Shown: positions 25,785-35,794, counted from the stretch's first letter. The stretch: 52,989 bases of DNA from Saprospiraceae bacterium (GCA_027488935.1 JAIYAP010000068.1:1-52989), one strand, 5' to 3'. A program made the numbers and translations. Notes: generated by a model not told the origin, from the letters alone.

Positions 25785-28700
25785 ATGCGCCTAACCCTTC
25801 CCTTGCTGCTCTTGCTTGGGCTTTTTGCGTTTTGTAAAATGCCGAGTAAAAAAACAAGCCTCCAACCAAGCAACGAAACATTTAAAACCAAAACGGATAC
25901 GAAAATGCCCGATTTACCCATCGCAGGCGATTACCCGGCGGCCTGGCAGGAAATTGACAGCCTCGAACGGGAAGGCCTGTTCAAATCTGCCCTGGAAAAA
26001 ACAGAAGCGCTGTACGCCCGCGCCTCCAACGACAATAATGCCGGACAAATTCTAAAGTCCCTTATTTTCAAAGGCAAATTCCTTACGATGTTGGAAGAAA
26101 ATGGCATTGAAAAAGCCATGCAACTGTATGAAACGGAACTCCTGCGTATGCGCCAGCCCGAAAAATCGGTGTTGCAAAGTATGCTCGCCGAATTATACAG
26201 CACCTACCTCCAAAATCAGGGTTGGCGGATAAGCAACCGCACACAATTGGCAGACGCACCCGGTCCAGACATCACGACCTGGTCGGCGGCCAACTTCGAA
26301 CAACGCGCACTGGATCTTTACCAGGCTTCCGTAAAAGAAGAAATTGCCCTGCGCAATGGCCCGATCAATTACATCAAAGACATCATCCTGCCGGGCAGCA
26401 CCGATACAACCGCCGTGCCGCTTCGCCCTACCCTCTTCGATTTTTTGGCATACCGCGCCCTGCAACACTTTGAAAGTGAACGCAGTTACCTCAATCAGCC
26501 TGCTTTCAAATTCGAACTCAGCCAGGAAGCCGCTTTTGCCCCTGCGAAAACATTTTTATTGGAAAAATTTGAATCGCAGGATGAAAACGCAAGCAAATGG
26601 ATGGCGATTCGCTTGTTCCAGCGCCTGCTCTCGGCCCAAAGCGGCAATGCCGGACAAACCGCAGGATACATTGATGCCGACCTTGCCCGACTAAATTTTG
26701 TTCGCCAAAATTCAGTGCTGGAAGACAAGGAACTTCGGTATGAGCAAGCCCTGGAAAGCCTGCACAAACAATACTACGACCACCCCTCCGATGCCGAAAT
26801 CGTATGGCAATTGAGCAACTACCTGTGGCAAAAAGAGGTGCAACAACCGGGCGAAAAAACACACCGCAAACGCGCCCTAACCCTGTGTGAAGATGCTATA
26901 AAACGGCATCCGAATACGTTTGGAGCAAAACGCTGCGCCCAATTGGTCGAAATCCTGAAAACACCCAGCTTTTCCATCCTCACAGAAATGGCTTATGTGC
27001 CCGAAAAACCGGTACTATTTCGCGTTGCCTGGCAAAACATGTCCAAAATTTATGTAAAACTGGTGCAATTGCCCGGTTTCGACGAATGGAATACTGATAC
27101 CCCCTACGAACAATACCTCCCTTTGCTCAATGGCAAACGGTCTTTACAACAAAAAACATGGGAACTCGCCGACCCAGGCGATTATTACAACCACGAAACG
27201 GAACTCAAACTGGATCCCTGCTCCATCGGTCACTATATGGTGATGGCTGCCGACAATCCGGAGTTTGACGATAAAAAAGGCTACGTGTATTGGTCGCTCA
27301 TCTATGTGAGCAATTTGAGCGCCGCCCATTTCGCCGAAGAAAAAAGCAACCTGTATGTGGTGCTGAATCGACAAACGGGCGCTGCCATGCCCGGTGTAAA
27401 AGCCAATTTTTACCAAACCGCTTATAATTACAATCGCAATCGATACGAACGTACCAGTTTGGGCGCCTTAACTACCGATGCCCAAGGGGTGGTGCGCAAA
27501 ATTACGGAAGCGCAGGAAAGCGGCGAAGTGTGGTTCAGCCAGGGAAAAGACACGCTCCCAGGCGATAATTATTATGTCAATTATTACCGCCCACAAGAAC
27601 CACAAACCACGGTGCAGTTCTTCACCGATCGCAGTATTTATCGACCCGGACAAACCGTGTATTTTAAAGGCGTGGTATATCAGCGGGACACCGAAGCGCA
27701 TCCCGCCATTCAGACCGGAAAAATGGTGGAAGTAAATTTTTATGATGTAAATGGCCAAATAAAACAAACTTTAAAGCTAAAAACCAATGATTATGGCACC
27801 TTCAATGGTGCGTTTGCAGCGCCTTCCAGTGGACTGACCGGTCGCATGAGTATTCGTGCAACCGATATTTCAGGTATTGCCTGGATCAATGTGGAGGAAT
27901 ACAAACGCCCGAAATTTGAAGTAACCATGTTGCCGGTGGAGGGCGCTTATCGGGTACAAGACCGAATTATTGCAAAAGGGGAAGCAAAAGCTTATGCCGG
28001 CAGCAACCTCGATGGCGCCGAAGTGAAATACCGGGTAGTACGTCAGGCGCGCTTCCCGTATTGGGATTATGGTTGGGGAAAATCTTATTTCCCCTGGAAT
28101 GTAAGCGAAATGGAAATTGCACAGGGTGTTACCCGCACCAACCTGGAAGGCCAGTTTGAAATACCTTTTACCGCTATACCCGATCGCAGCATCCCGCAAA
28201 AAGACCAGCCTGTATTTGATTTTACCGTGTACGCCGATGTAACCGATATAAATGGCGAAACCCGCAGCGCGCGCTATTCAATCGCTGCCGGATATGCCGC
28301 ACTTCAACTCGAAATGCAGCTGAATGCTACTGAATTGCTCGATAGCATGAAAAAAGTGTCAATCATCGTGCAAAATATGAGCGGTAAACCCCAATCGGCT
28401 CAAGGCACCGTGCAACTCCAACGCCTCAACGAACCCAATACTTTTTTTGTACAACGCTATTGGGCCAAACCCGATGTATGGACCCTGTCAGAAGCGGAAT
28501 ACAAACGGGATTTTCCGGATTATGCCTGGAAAACAGAAGACGAACCCGAAAGTTGGACGAAAGACGGAAACCCAATTTCCATTCCATTCAATACCGCTAA
28601 TAGCACGAACCTTGATTTGCATGGTGGCAAACTAAAACCCGGTTTTTATGAAATTACCGTGCAAACTAAAGATGCTTTTGGCGCTGCGGTAACCCTCAAA

Positions 28701-31700
28701 AAACTGGTGCGTATTTGGGATGCCCAAAAACCAGCCACCCAATTTACTCAGCCAACTGGCATGATCGAACAAGCCAGTTACACACCCGGGGAAACCGGAA
28801 AACTTTGGTTTGGCAGTAAATACGAAGCCCTCAACGTATTTTATGCCTTTGAAAAAGACGCCAAACTCGATAATCCACAGGTTTTGAAGGTAAATGGTGC
28901 CACACAAGTGAATTTTCCTGTGCTTGAAGCAGACCGCGGGGGAAAAGTGATACACTGGTGTACTGTGCGCAACAACCGCTTTTATGGAAATGGTGCCTTG
29001 TTTGTGAACATCCCTTGGAACAATAAAAAACTCGATATTACATATGAAAGTTTCCGTGATAAACTCAGTCCGGGACAACAAGAAACATGGAGCATCAAAA
29101 TCAGCGGTCCGGGTAAAGAAAAGGTAGCAGCAGAGTTGGTCGCAGCCATGTATGATGCCTCGCTTGATCAGTTTTTGCCCCATGCCTGGTACCCCATTGG
29201 CTACTACAATACCCAAATGCGGGTGTACGAACAAGGTGGCATCGCGTTTAGTGTTGCCGGCACCGATATGCGCTATAATGTGGAAAAGCAGCCACAAGAA
29301 TCGGTTGAACGCATTTACCGCAGCTTAAACTGGTTCGATTTCCCCATGTACGGTGGCAATTTTTACGGAGCCCCGGGGGGTGCACCGCGGGTCATGTCGA
29401 TGCAAATGGAGAAAAAATCTGCGGCGCCGATGCAGGAGCAAGACCAAATGCAATTTAAAGCAGAAGAATCCATGGAAGGAGGTATCTTAACTTCCGATGA
29501 GTCAAGGACACCCGTTGAACCTAGCTCCAATGCGCCAGTAACAAGTCCGCCGCCACCTGCTTCCATGCGCGCGAACCTCAACGAAACGGTGTTTTTCTTC
29601 CCCGACCTACACACCGACGCGGAAGGCAATGTGATCCTGAAATTTAAAATGAACGAAGCGCTTACCCGCTGGAAACTACTCCTGTACGCGCATACGAAAG
29701 ACTTGAAAGAAGCCATTTCTGAAAAAACCGTGGTTACCCAAAAGGAACTGATGATTTTGGCCAATCTGCCACGCTTCTTGCGGGCAGGTGACACCTTCGA
29801 ATTTTCGGCAAAAGTGAGCAATTTGTCTAAAGAATTGATCGATGGACGGGCAACATTGGCGTTGTTGGATGCTACCACCTTACAACCCCTAGAGGCAAAA
29901 TTTGGCCTTAATACCAACAAATCGGTGCCTTTTAGCATCCAGGCTGGTGGCAGTGCCCCCTTGCGCTGGACACTCCAGGTTCCTGCCGATTATACGGGAG
30001 CGGTGACCTGGCAGGTTTTCGCCGACGGCAAACAATTCCGCGATGGCGAAGAAAGCACCATTCCGGTGGTGACCAACCGCATGCTGGTAACCGAAACCCT
30101 GCCGATCACGGTACGGGGCGGACAAACAAAGAAGTTTAGTTTCGACCACCTCAAAAACAGCAAATCGGGCAGCCTGGCATCCCACCGGTACACCCTCGAA
30201 TTTACCAGCAATCCGGCCTGGTACGTGGTACAGTCCCTACCTTACCTCATGGAGTATCCGTATCAGTGCAGCGAACAGGTGTTTAGCCGTTTTTATGCGA
30301 ATGCTCTTGCTTCCAGTGTGACTGAAAAACTACCAAATATCCGTCGGGTGTACGAGCGCTGGAAAGGCACCGAGGCCATGGTATCCAACCTGGCTAAAAA
30401 CCAGGACTTGAAATACGCCCTGCTGGAAGAAACACCCTGGGTGATGGAGGCGCAAAGTGAAACGCAGCAAAAGCAAAATATCGCGCTGTTGATGGACCTC
30501 AACCGAATGGCCGACGAAAAACAAAATGCCTTGAACATCCTCCGCGACCGCCAAACCGCGAATGGCGGCTGGCCCTGGTTTGCTGGCGGACAGGAAAGCT
30601 GGTACATTACCCAATACATTGTGGAAGGTCTAGGCCATCTTCAACACTTAGGTGCATTCGATCCGCAAAAAGACCAGCAAACCACGCCAATGCTCGATCG
30701 CGCCCTGGCTTTCTGCGACCGTGAACTGGAAAAACAGTACCACGAAATCGAAAAAGCCGTGCAGGAAGGCAAAGCCAAATGGGAAGACGACCACCTCGGC
30801 AGCATGGAAATCCATTATTTGTATGCCCGCTCATTTTTCCCATTCGACCGCATCACGAAAATACATGCCTTTTACCTCGAACAAGCGCAGAAATATTGGC
30901 TCGGAAAAGGTTTATACCAGGAAGGTTTGATCGCCCTGGCGCTGCACCGAAACGGTCGCAAAGAAGCCGCACTGAAAATCGTCAACAGCCTGCGCGAACG
31001 CGCCCAGCAAAAAGAAGAACTCGGCATGTACTGGGCCTTCGATTGGGGTTACTACTGGTACAACCTGCCCATCGAAACCCAAGCTTTGATGGTGGAAGTA
31101 TTCGACGAAGTGGCCGCCGACACCAAAGCAGTGGAAGAATTGCGCATCTGGTTGCTCAAAAATAAACAAACAAACCGCTGGGAAAGCACCAAAGCGACCG
31201 CCAGCGCCGCCTACGCCTTGTTGTTGCACGGCGATAACTGGTTGAACAATACCCAACCCATCCAAGTTTTGGTGGGCGGCCGTTCGCTCAAACCCGCCGA
31301 AATTGAACCCGGCACTGGCTATTTCAAACAAAACTGGGACGGAAAAGACGTACAACCCAACTGGGGCGATATTCAGGTAGCCAACCCAAACAGCAACATC
31401 GTGTGGGGCGCCGCTTACTGGCAATATTTTGAAGACCTCGACAAAATCGAAAGTTTCAAAAAGACGCCTTTAACCATTGTAAAACAATTGTTTAAAGAAG
31501 AAAATACAGCCACTGGCCCAAAACTCACGGCCATTTCAAACAACAATGAAATCAAAGTGGGCGACAAACTGAAAGTGCGTATCGAAATCAAAGTGGACCG
31601 TCCGATGGAGTATGTCCACTTGAAAGACATGCGCGCCGCTGGTTTTGAGCCGCTGGAGGTACTGAGCGCTTACCATTGGCAGGATGGCCTGGGGTATTTC

Positions 31701-31886
31701 CAGAGCACCAAAGACCTCGCCACCAATTTCTTCTTTGATTACCTCCCCCGCGGCACGTTTGTGTTCGAATACGGGATGGTGGCCAGCAACCGCGGCGACA
31801 TGTCGAATGGTGTAACGACCATTCAGTGTATGTATGCGCCGGAGTTTACCAGCCATTCGCAAGGGGTTCGGGTTACGGTGAAATAG
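25785..31886 (+). CDS. alpha-2-macroglobulin family protease inhibitor
   Basis: This 2033-aa protein begins with a hydrophobic leader ending LFAFC, probably a lipoprotein signal, although Phe before the Cys is unusual. A helical N-terminal third is followed by macroglobulin domains (FFTDRSIYRPGQTVYFKG is the MG2-type entry). A Met/Gln-rich linker (about residues 1205-1260) may act as the bait region. The A2M domain starts NLNETVFFFPDLHTD. The reactive thioester motif is YPYQCSEQ with Cys1495, and an alpha-alpha toroid and C-terminal receptor-like domain follow. Such proteins trap attacking proteases in the periplasm. Start 25785 gives the signal; ATG 25716 would add 23 residues. A secreted-type protease gene lies downstream. 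Confidence 0.9.
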   Translation: MRLTLPLLLLLGLFAFCKMPSKKTSLQPSNETFKTKTDTKMPDLPIAGDYPAAWQEIDSLEREGLFKSALEKTEALYARASNDNNAGQILKSLIFKGKFLTMLEENGIEKAMQLYETELLRMRQPEKSVLQSMLAELYSTYLQNQGWRISNRTQLADAPGPDITTWSAANFEQRALDLYQASVKEEIALRNGPINYIKDIILPGSTDTTAVPLRPTLFDFLAYRALQHFESERSYLNQPAFKFELSQEAAFAPAKTFLLEKFESQDENASKWMAIRLFQRLLSAQSGNAGQTAGYIDADLARLNFVRQNSVLEDKELRYEQALESLHKQYYDHPSDAEIVWQLSNYLWQKEVQQPGEKTHRKRALTLCEDAIKRHPNTFGAKRCAQLVEILKTPSFSILTEMAYVPEKPVLFRVAWQNMSKIYVKLVQLPGFDEWNTDTPYEQYLPLLNGKRSLQQKTWELADPGDYYNHETELKLDPCSIGHYMVMAADNPEFDDKKGYVYWSLIYVSNLSAAHFAEEKSNLYVVLNRQTGAAMPGVKANFYQTAYNYNRNRYERTSLGALTTDAQGVVRKITEAQESGEVWFSQGKDTLPGDNYYVNYYRPQEPQTTVQFFTDRSIYRPGQTVYFKGVVYQRDTEAHPAIQTGKMVEVNFYDVNGQIKQTLKLKTNDYGTFNGAFAAPSSGLTGRMSIRATDISGIAWINVEEYKRPKFEVTMLPVEGAYRVQDRIIAKGEAKAYAGSNLDGAEVKYRVVRQARFPYWDYGWGKSYFPWNVSEMEIAQGVTRTNLEGQFEIPFTAIPDRSIPQKDQPVFDFTVYADVTDINGETRSARYSIAAGYAALQLEMQLNATELLDSMKKVSIIVQNMSGKPQSAQGTVQLQRLNEPNTFFVQRYWAKPDVWTLSEAEYKRDFPDYAWKTEDEPESWTKDGNPISIPFNTANSTNLDLHGGKLKPGFYEITVQTKDAFGAAVTLKKLVRIWDAQKPATQFTQPTGMIEQASYTPGETGKLWFGSKYEALNVFYAFEKDAKLDNPQVLKVNGATQVNFPVLEADRGGKVIHWCTVRNNRFYGNGALFVNIPWNNKKLDITYESFRDKLSPGQQETWSIKISGPGKEKVAAELVAAMYDASLDQFLPHAWYPIGYYNTQMRVYEQGGIAFSVAGTDMRYNVEKQPQESVERIYRSLNWFDFPMYGGNFYGAPGGAPRVMSMQMEKKSAAPMQEQDQMQFKAEESMEGGILTSDESRTPVEPSSNAPVTSPPPPASMRANLNETVFFFPDLHTDAEGNVILKFKMNEALTRWKLLLYAHTKDLKEAISEKTVVTQKELMILANLPRFLRAGDTFEFSAKVSNLSKELIDGRATLALLDATTLQPLEAKFGLNTNKSVPFSIQAGGSAPLRWTLQVPADYTGAVTWQVFADGKQFRDGEESTIPVVTNRMLVTETLPITVRGGQTKKFSFDHLKNSKSGSLASHRYTLEFTSNPAWYVVQSLPYLMEYPYQCSEQVFSRFYANALASSVTEKLPNIRRVYERWKGTEAMVSNLAKNQDLKYALLEETPWVMEAQSETQQKQNIALLMDLNRMADEKQNALNILRDRQTANGGWPWFAGGQESWYITQYIVEGLGHLQHLGAFDPQKDQQTTPMLDRALAFCDRELEKQYHEIEKAVQEGKAKWEDDHLGSMEIHYLYARSFFPFDRITKIHAFYLEQAQKYWLGKGLYQEGLIALALHRNGRKEAALKIVNSLRERAQQKEELGMYWAFDWGYYWYNLPIETQALMVEVFDEVAADTKAVEELRIWLLKNKQTNRWESTKATASAAYALLLHGDNWLNNTQPIQVLVGGRSLKPAEIEPGTGYFKQNWDGKDVQPNWGDIQVANPNSNIVWGAAYWQYFEDLDKIESFKKTPLTIVKQLFKEENTATGPKLTAISNNNEIKVGDKLKVRIEIKVDRPMEYVHLKDMRAAGFEPLEVLSAYHWQDGLGYFQSTKDLATNFFFDYLPRGTFVFEYGMVASNRGDMSNGVTTIQCMYAPEFTSHSQGVRVTVK

Positions 31887-31894
31887 TTTTGAAA

Positions 31895-31965
31895 ACACCA
31901 CGAGATTGCACGGATTCACACAGATTTACATTATAATCTGTGTGAATCTGTGCAATCTGTGGTGT
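31895..31965. repeat. long palindrome, member 4 of the dispersed family
   Basis: The arms ACACCACGAGATTGCACGGA... and ...TGCAATCTGTGGTGT pair over about 31 bp with one mismatch and one bulge around a TACATTAT loop. The unit (AGATTGCACGG / GATTCACACA) has a period near 11 bp. It starts 9 bp after the A2M stop codon, in a position fit for a transcript end. Confidence 0.85.
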
Positions 31966-32099
31966 CCATCTAGCGCCGTCTGTATACTCAGATTAAGTTA
32001 TTGTTATACTTGTTTCCAGCTCAACTTGCAATTGATTTTGGCGCTACTTTGCATGGCGATTAACCGCATTTGCAAAACAACACCCAAACCTTTTCAACC

Positions 32100-33176
32100 A
32101 TGGCAGAAGAAACAGAAAACAGCAGTATTCCCCCTTATTGTACCCTTGTAAGCGTCCCCCAACGTTCTTTTGGACCAGAAATTGGCAGCCGCCGTGCAGG
32201 CATGATTGCCATTACTATGAAAAAATGGGTCAATGGCACCAAATTAAAATACTACTTTTTCAATGGCCCGGCTGATGGCTCTCCTTCCAACTGGAACGGC
32301 TCGGCCGCCCAGGAAAATACCGTCCGCAAAGCATTTGAAAAATGGATGAGCATTGGCATCGGGATCGTTTTTGAAGAAACGACGGATAAAAACGAAGCAC
32401 AAATACGCATCGGTTTCCAAAAAGGCGACGGTGCCTGGTCGTACGTTGGCCGCGACATCATCGATTTTGCTGGCTCCCCCGACGAACGCACGATGAATTT
32501 TGGCTGGGACATCAGCAATGACCTCGATACTGCATTGCATGAAATTGGCCATACTTTAGGTGCCGCACATGAGCATCAAAACCCATTTGCAGGCATTGTT
32601 TGGGACGAGCAGGCGGTATATGATGCTTTGGCAAAACCACCCAACCGCTGGTCGCGCCAAACCACCTTCGAAAATATTATTCAAAAACTGGCGCCCAACA
32701 ACGTGGAAGGATCCGACCATGATCCCAACTCTATCATGCACTACCCGTTCGGGGCAGGTTTGATCATCGCGCCCGCGCCATTTAAAAACGGCATTTTCCC
32801 AAAAGGCGGTCTTTCGGAAAAAGACATTACGTTCGTCAAAAAATTCTATCCGGCGCTGCATGCCAATGATTATACGGTTTTGAAAGTATCCGAATCAGCC
32901 AACCTCGGCATCAAAGCCGGCGAACAAAAAAACTTTACCTTCAAACCCACCCGTTCCCGGAAATACAACATCGAAACGTTTGGCACCATGGACACCGTGA
33001 TGGTGTTGTATGAAAAAACAAGCGGCGAAGACGTGTACCTGGCGGGCGACGACGACAGCGGCACCGATGCCAATTCTAAAATCACCTTGCGCCTGATCAA
33101 AGGCCGGGAATACATCATTCGGGTGCGCCTGTTTTACGCCGATAGCGAAGGCGGCGGGTCCATTATGGTTTATTAG
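32100..33176 (+). CDS. metzincin zinc metalloprotease with C-terminal PPC-like domain
   Basis: The 358-aa product carries H147-E-I-G-H151-T-L-G-A-A-H157, the metzincin zinc motif, extended by E-H as in astacin-like enzymes, and the Met-turn SIMHYPF. The last ~90 residues (AGEQKNFTFKPTRSRKYNIE; GREYIIRVRLFYADSEGGG) resemble a bacterial prepeptidase C-terminal beta-sandwich. No signal peptide or lipobox is visible, which is odd for this family. The ATG at 32100 is chosen since the upstream alternative is TTG (32070). A TACTTTG near 32045 may be its -7 box. The preceding gene encodes a protease inhibitor, so a functional link is possible but unproven. Confidence 0.85.
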   Translation: MAEETENSSIPPYCTLVSVPQRSFGPEIGSRRAGMIAITMKKWVNGTKLKYYFFNGPADGSPSNWNGSAAQENTVRKAFEKWMSIGIGIVFEETTDKNEAQIRIGFQKGDGAWSYVGRDIIDFAGSPDERTMNFGWDISNDLDTALHEIGHTLGAAHEHQNPFAGIVWDEQAVYDALAKPPNRWSRQTTFENIIQKLAPNNVEGSDHDPNSIMHYPFGAGLIIAPAPFKNGIFPKGGLSEKDITFVKKFYPALHANDYTVLKVSESANLGIKAGEQKNFTFKPTRSRKYNIETFGTMDTVMVLYEKTSGEDVYLAGDDDSGTDANSKITLRLIKGREYIIRVRLFYADSEGGGSIMVY

Positions 33177-33189
33177 TACTTGTTTTAAA

Positions 33190-33226
33190 AAAACGGGAGG
33201 ATCTCAAGCGATGATCCTCCCGTTTT
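33190..33226 (-). terminator. recF terminator overlapping its own stop codon
   Basis: AAAACGGGAGGATC (33190-33203) pairs perfectly with GATCCTCCCGTTTT (33213-33226) around a 9-nt loop. Read on the minus strand, the first arm lies in the final recF codons, the TGA stop is in the loop, and the second arm runs into seven T. On the plus strand only four T follow, so it mainly ends recF. Confidence 0.85.
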
Positions 33227-34304
33227 CTACTTCAAACATCTTATAATCGCCTGCTAAAGAAGCCACTACACTTTCAATGCGGCTGCGTTGGGTGTCGGTG
33301 ATGAATATTTGCCCAAAATTGCGGTCCAGCAGTAAGCGGACCAATTGGCGCACCCGTTGTTCATCCAGTTTATCAAAAATATCATCGAGCAGCAGCAAGG
33401 GCGCCTGTTCTTTTTGGGCGCGCAAAAACGCATATTGCGCCAGCCGCAGGGCCAGTAAAATAGATTTCAATTGCCCTTGAGAAGCAAATTTTTTCACCAC
33501 TTGTCCATCCATTAACAACACTAAGTCATCGCGGTGCGGCCCCCCCGTTGTACGCTGCAAAAGCCGATCCTTGTCGATGTTTTGCTTCAATAAGATGTCC
33601 AACGGCGTCTCCAATAAATCCGACTGAAACGTGACCGACACTTGTTCCCTGCTGCCAGAAATATCTGCGTACAACGCTGCAAACATGGGTTCAAATCCTG
33701 CAATAAAAGCCTGGCGTTGTACAAAAACCTCCTGTGCTGGTCCGGGCATTTGCTGGTCGATGGCCTCCAGCAAAGCAGCTTCGAAGCGTCTTTCGGCAGC
33801 AAACGTCTTCAAAAGGGCATTCCGTTGCTTCAATAAAGCATTGTAGGTCATTAATTGCTGCAAATATCCAGGCGAAATTTGAGACAGGGTCACATCCAAA
33901 AAGCGCCGGCGTTCTTCGCTGCCTTCCTGTACCAGTGCCACATCGTCGGGTGCAATCATGACGACCGGGTAGCGCCCGATAAAATCCGTGAGTCTGCCGA
34001 CGGGATTGCCGTTGCGCTCCATGATGCGCTTTTGTCCGGCGGCATATTTGGCCACCACTTTATCCTTTTCCCCGGTTTCGTTTTCAAAAATGCCTTCCAA
34101 TCGAAAAAAATCGGCCCCATGTTGCAGCAGGTTTTTATCGGGCAGCCCGGCGTTGCTTTTGCAGAGGCAGAGGTAATGGATGGCATCGAGCACGTTGGTT
34201 TTGCCCATGCCGTTCAGGCCGGTGAGGCAATTGAGGCGCTCCGAAAATACCAGGGTTTGGCTTTCGTAGTTTTTGAAATGGGTGAGCTTGAGGGACGTGA
34301 GCAC
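33204..34304 (-). CDS. recF: DNA repair ATPase RecF
   Basis: RecF binds gapped DNA with RecO and RecR and helps load RecA. The 366-aa sequence starts MLTSLKLTHFKNYESQTLVF (first codon GTG) with Walker A GLNGMGKTN at about residues 31-39. The ABC-type signature region is SQGQLKSILLALRLAQ, and Walker B is LLLLDDIFDKLDEQR. Length and motifs are normal. It is not beside dnaA or dnaN as in many bacteria. A TACCTTTG box lies about 30 bp before the start. Confidence 0.95.
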   Translation of the reverse strand: MLTSLKLTHFKNYESQTLVFSERLNCLTGLNGMGKTNVLDAIHYLCLCKSNAGLPDKNLLQHGADFFRLEGIFENETGEKDKVVAKYAAGQKRIMERNGNPVGRLTDFIGRYPVVMIAPDDVALVQEGSEERRRFLDVTLSQISPGYLQQLMTYNALLKQRNALLKTFAAERRFEAALLEAIDQQMPGPAQEVFVQRQAFIAGFEPMFAALYADISGSREQVSVTFQSDLLETPLDILLKQNIDKDRLLQRTTGGPHRDDLVLLMDGQVVKKFASQGQLKSILLALRLAQYAFLRAQKEQAPLLLLDDIFDKLDEQRVRQLVRLLLDRNFGQIFITDTQRSRIESVVASLAGDYKMFEVENGRIIA

Positions 34305-34330
34305 AGTTTAGCGGAATGAAGGATACAGGG

Positions 34331-34338
34331 CAAAGGTA
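34331..34338 (-). promoter_or_regulatory. -7 box of recF
   Basis: Minus-strand TACCTTTG is a full match to TAnnTTTG, placing the transcript start near 34324, about 20 bp before the GTG start. Confidence 0.55.
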
Positions 34339-34410
34339 GGTGATGGTAGCTTAAATGTATCATGGGTAGTGTTTTGCTAAGTGGTTCCAAGGGGCATGCA
34401 GAAAAAAAGG

Positions 34411-34548
34411 GTGCCACAGAGTTGCGCGGAGGTACGGAGGTACACGGAGATTTTTTGATCCGTTCAAACCCCTTTGATATTGATGTATTTATGCAAAAAA
34501 GTCTCAAAGTAAAACTAAAACGATCCATTATTGCGCCTGAAAACCTCC
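34411..34548. repeat. palindrome family member 5, left-hand direct copy
   Basis: The left arm (CCACAGAGTTGCGCGGAGG...) and a ~90-bp core match the element at 35893-36073 in the same orientation. A 35-bp run at 34437-34471 is identical to 35923-35957, and about 88% of the following core matches by eye. The right arm is largely lost (AAAACCTCCAACCACC). The core in both copies also encodes a similar short peptide (FDIxVFMQxSLKV), probably by chance. Confidence 0.8.
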
Positions 34549-34590
34549 AACCACCTAAAGCATATAAATATTAACTTAAGAGATTATCCT

Positions 34591-35280
34591 TTATTTTAAA
34601 TTAATAATATCTATAATATTTTTTGATATTACCTTAATCTGATGCGCAATACGCTCAGGTTGCAAATGGCAACAAATTATTTCTTCTCGATATTGATCCG
34701 ACCAAATTTTCTGAAATTCCAAGATCAAAAAGGATTTCACAGGGGTATCTGTCTCCTGAATAGCAGAAACAAGGTTGGAACAATTTAAGCATAGAAAAAT
34801 GATGTCTTCAAAATCATGACTCATGCGTGGATCACCTCCTCGTCCGTGAAATGCAACAAATTTTGTTGCGATAAAATAGGGCAATGTCAACATTTTGATT
34901 GACAACCCAGGCTCTATTTCTTTGTAAATAGCCTGCTGAAAGCCAGGCGCATACCAGATATTCGTAGGCCCAAATGGACTGTCAATGGTAGGCATTAAAT
35001 CAACAATTACCCCATTAAACAAATAACGACAGATTACCGAGTCGTCTGATTTCGGGAAAAAGCCCAATTCTGCTAAACGTACTTGAAGCGTTGCCCAAGC
35101 ACTTAAATTTGCCAATTCTATGGTAAGATCTATGTCCTTTGTAAAGCGAACCGGATCTGAATTGGGATGGTCTATGTAAAGCCCAAGGACGGCACCTCCA
35201 ATAAACACAACTTTTTCCTTTAATTCCTTAAGTCCATACGCCACCAAGCGAATTGCTTCAAGATTGCGGTTCTGCTGCAT
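34591..35280 (-). CDS. AbiEii-type nucleotidyltransferase (toxin-like)
   Basis: The 229-aa product has the minimal nucleotidyltransferase core: VVFIGGAVLGLY (the Gly-Gly motif) followed by TKDIDLTIE, with Asp residues for metal binding, and VDLMPTIDSPFG as the third acidic strand. The family includes the AbiEii / MenT type IV toxins, which add nucleotides to tRNA or other targets; the target here is unknown. The start overlaps the end of the winged-helix gene by 23 bp, so translation is probably coupled. The pair lies between two direct copies of a palindromic repeat. Confidence 0.75.
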   Translation of the reverse strand: MQQNRNLEAIRLVAYGLKELKEKVVFIGGAVLGLYIDHPNSDPVRFTKDIDLTIELANLSAWATLQVRLAELGFFPKSDDSVICRYLFNGVIVDLMPTIDSPFGPTNIWYAPGFQQAIYKEIEPGLSIKMLTLPYFIATKFVAFHGRGGDPRMSHDFEDIIFLCLNCSNLVSAIQETDTPVKSFLILEFQKIWSDQYREEIICCHLQPERIAHQIKVISKNIIDIINLK

Positions 35281-35794
35281 GTAAAATTCTATTTTTAAGT
35301 GCTTTCGTTGCCATTATTCGCTCCCTCGCCTGCCCAACGCGCAGGGCATCTATTAAAGCCAGCATTTCATACAAAACAGGATCTTCGGATGCTGCGGCAG
35401 GAGCTCCCGCATACAAGGGTTCAATGGATTGGCCTTTTATGGTACCGATCTCGGTGGGCCAAATATATTTAATACCATCCTCGTAAAACTGATCATTCAA
35501 GGGTGGCGCGCTATGGGCTGTTGGAATTCCGAACGCCATTGAACCTGGTTGTTGGGGGAAAACATACCGAAAGCCGTAAATTAAAAAATCAAAGAATGCC
35601 AGACGGGCAACCTGTTGATTGTGTTTGAAAAACAACCCAGCATAAGCGGAGCGCTTTAATGACTCCGTTACTTCAGATGGGCTGATATGCAATGTATCCG
35701 CAATTTCCTTTTGTTGCCAGGCTTGGCCGTCTAAAGAAATGATTTTCAGAAGTATTGCAATGTCCTGCGGGCGCATTCCAGCATGTTTTTTCAT
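35258..35794 (-). CDS. winged-helix partner of the nucleotidyltransferase (antitoxin-like)
   Basis: The 178-aa product begins MKKHAGMRPQDIAILLKI, then QKEIADTLHISPSEVTESLK, a MarR/winged-helix DNA-binding region at about residues 25-50. The C-terminal ~100 residues have no motif I recognise. A helix-turn-helix gene directly upstream of a nucleotidyltransferase is the usual order for antitoxin and toxin in AbiE-like systems, although this one is not clearly AbiEi. A longer frame upstream reads through the palindromic repeat and is rejected. The 23-bp overlap with the next gene supports one operon. Confidence 0.7.
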   Translation of the reverse strand: MKKHAGMRPQDIAILLKIISLDGQAWQQKEIADTLHISPSEVTESLKRSAYAGLFFKHNQQVARLAFFDFLIYGFRYVFPQQPGSMAFGIPTAHSAPPLNDQFYEDGIKYIWPTEIGTIKGQSIEPLYAGAPAAASEDPVLYEMLALIDALRVGQARERIMATKALKNRILHAAEPQS

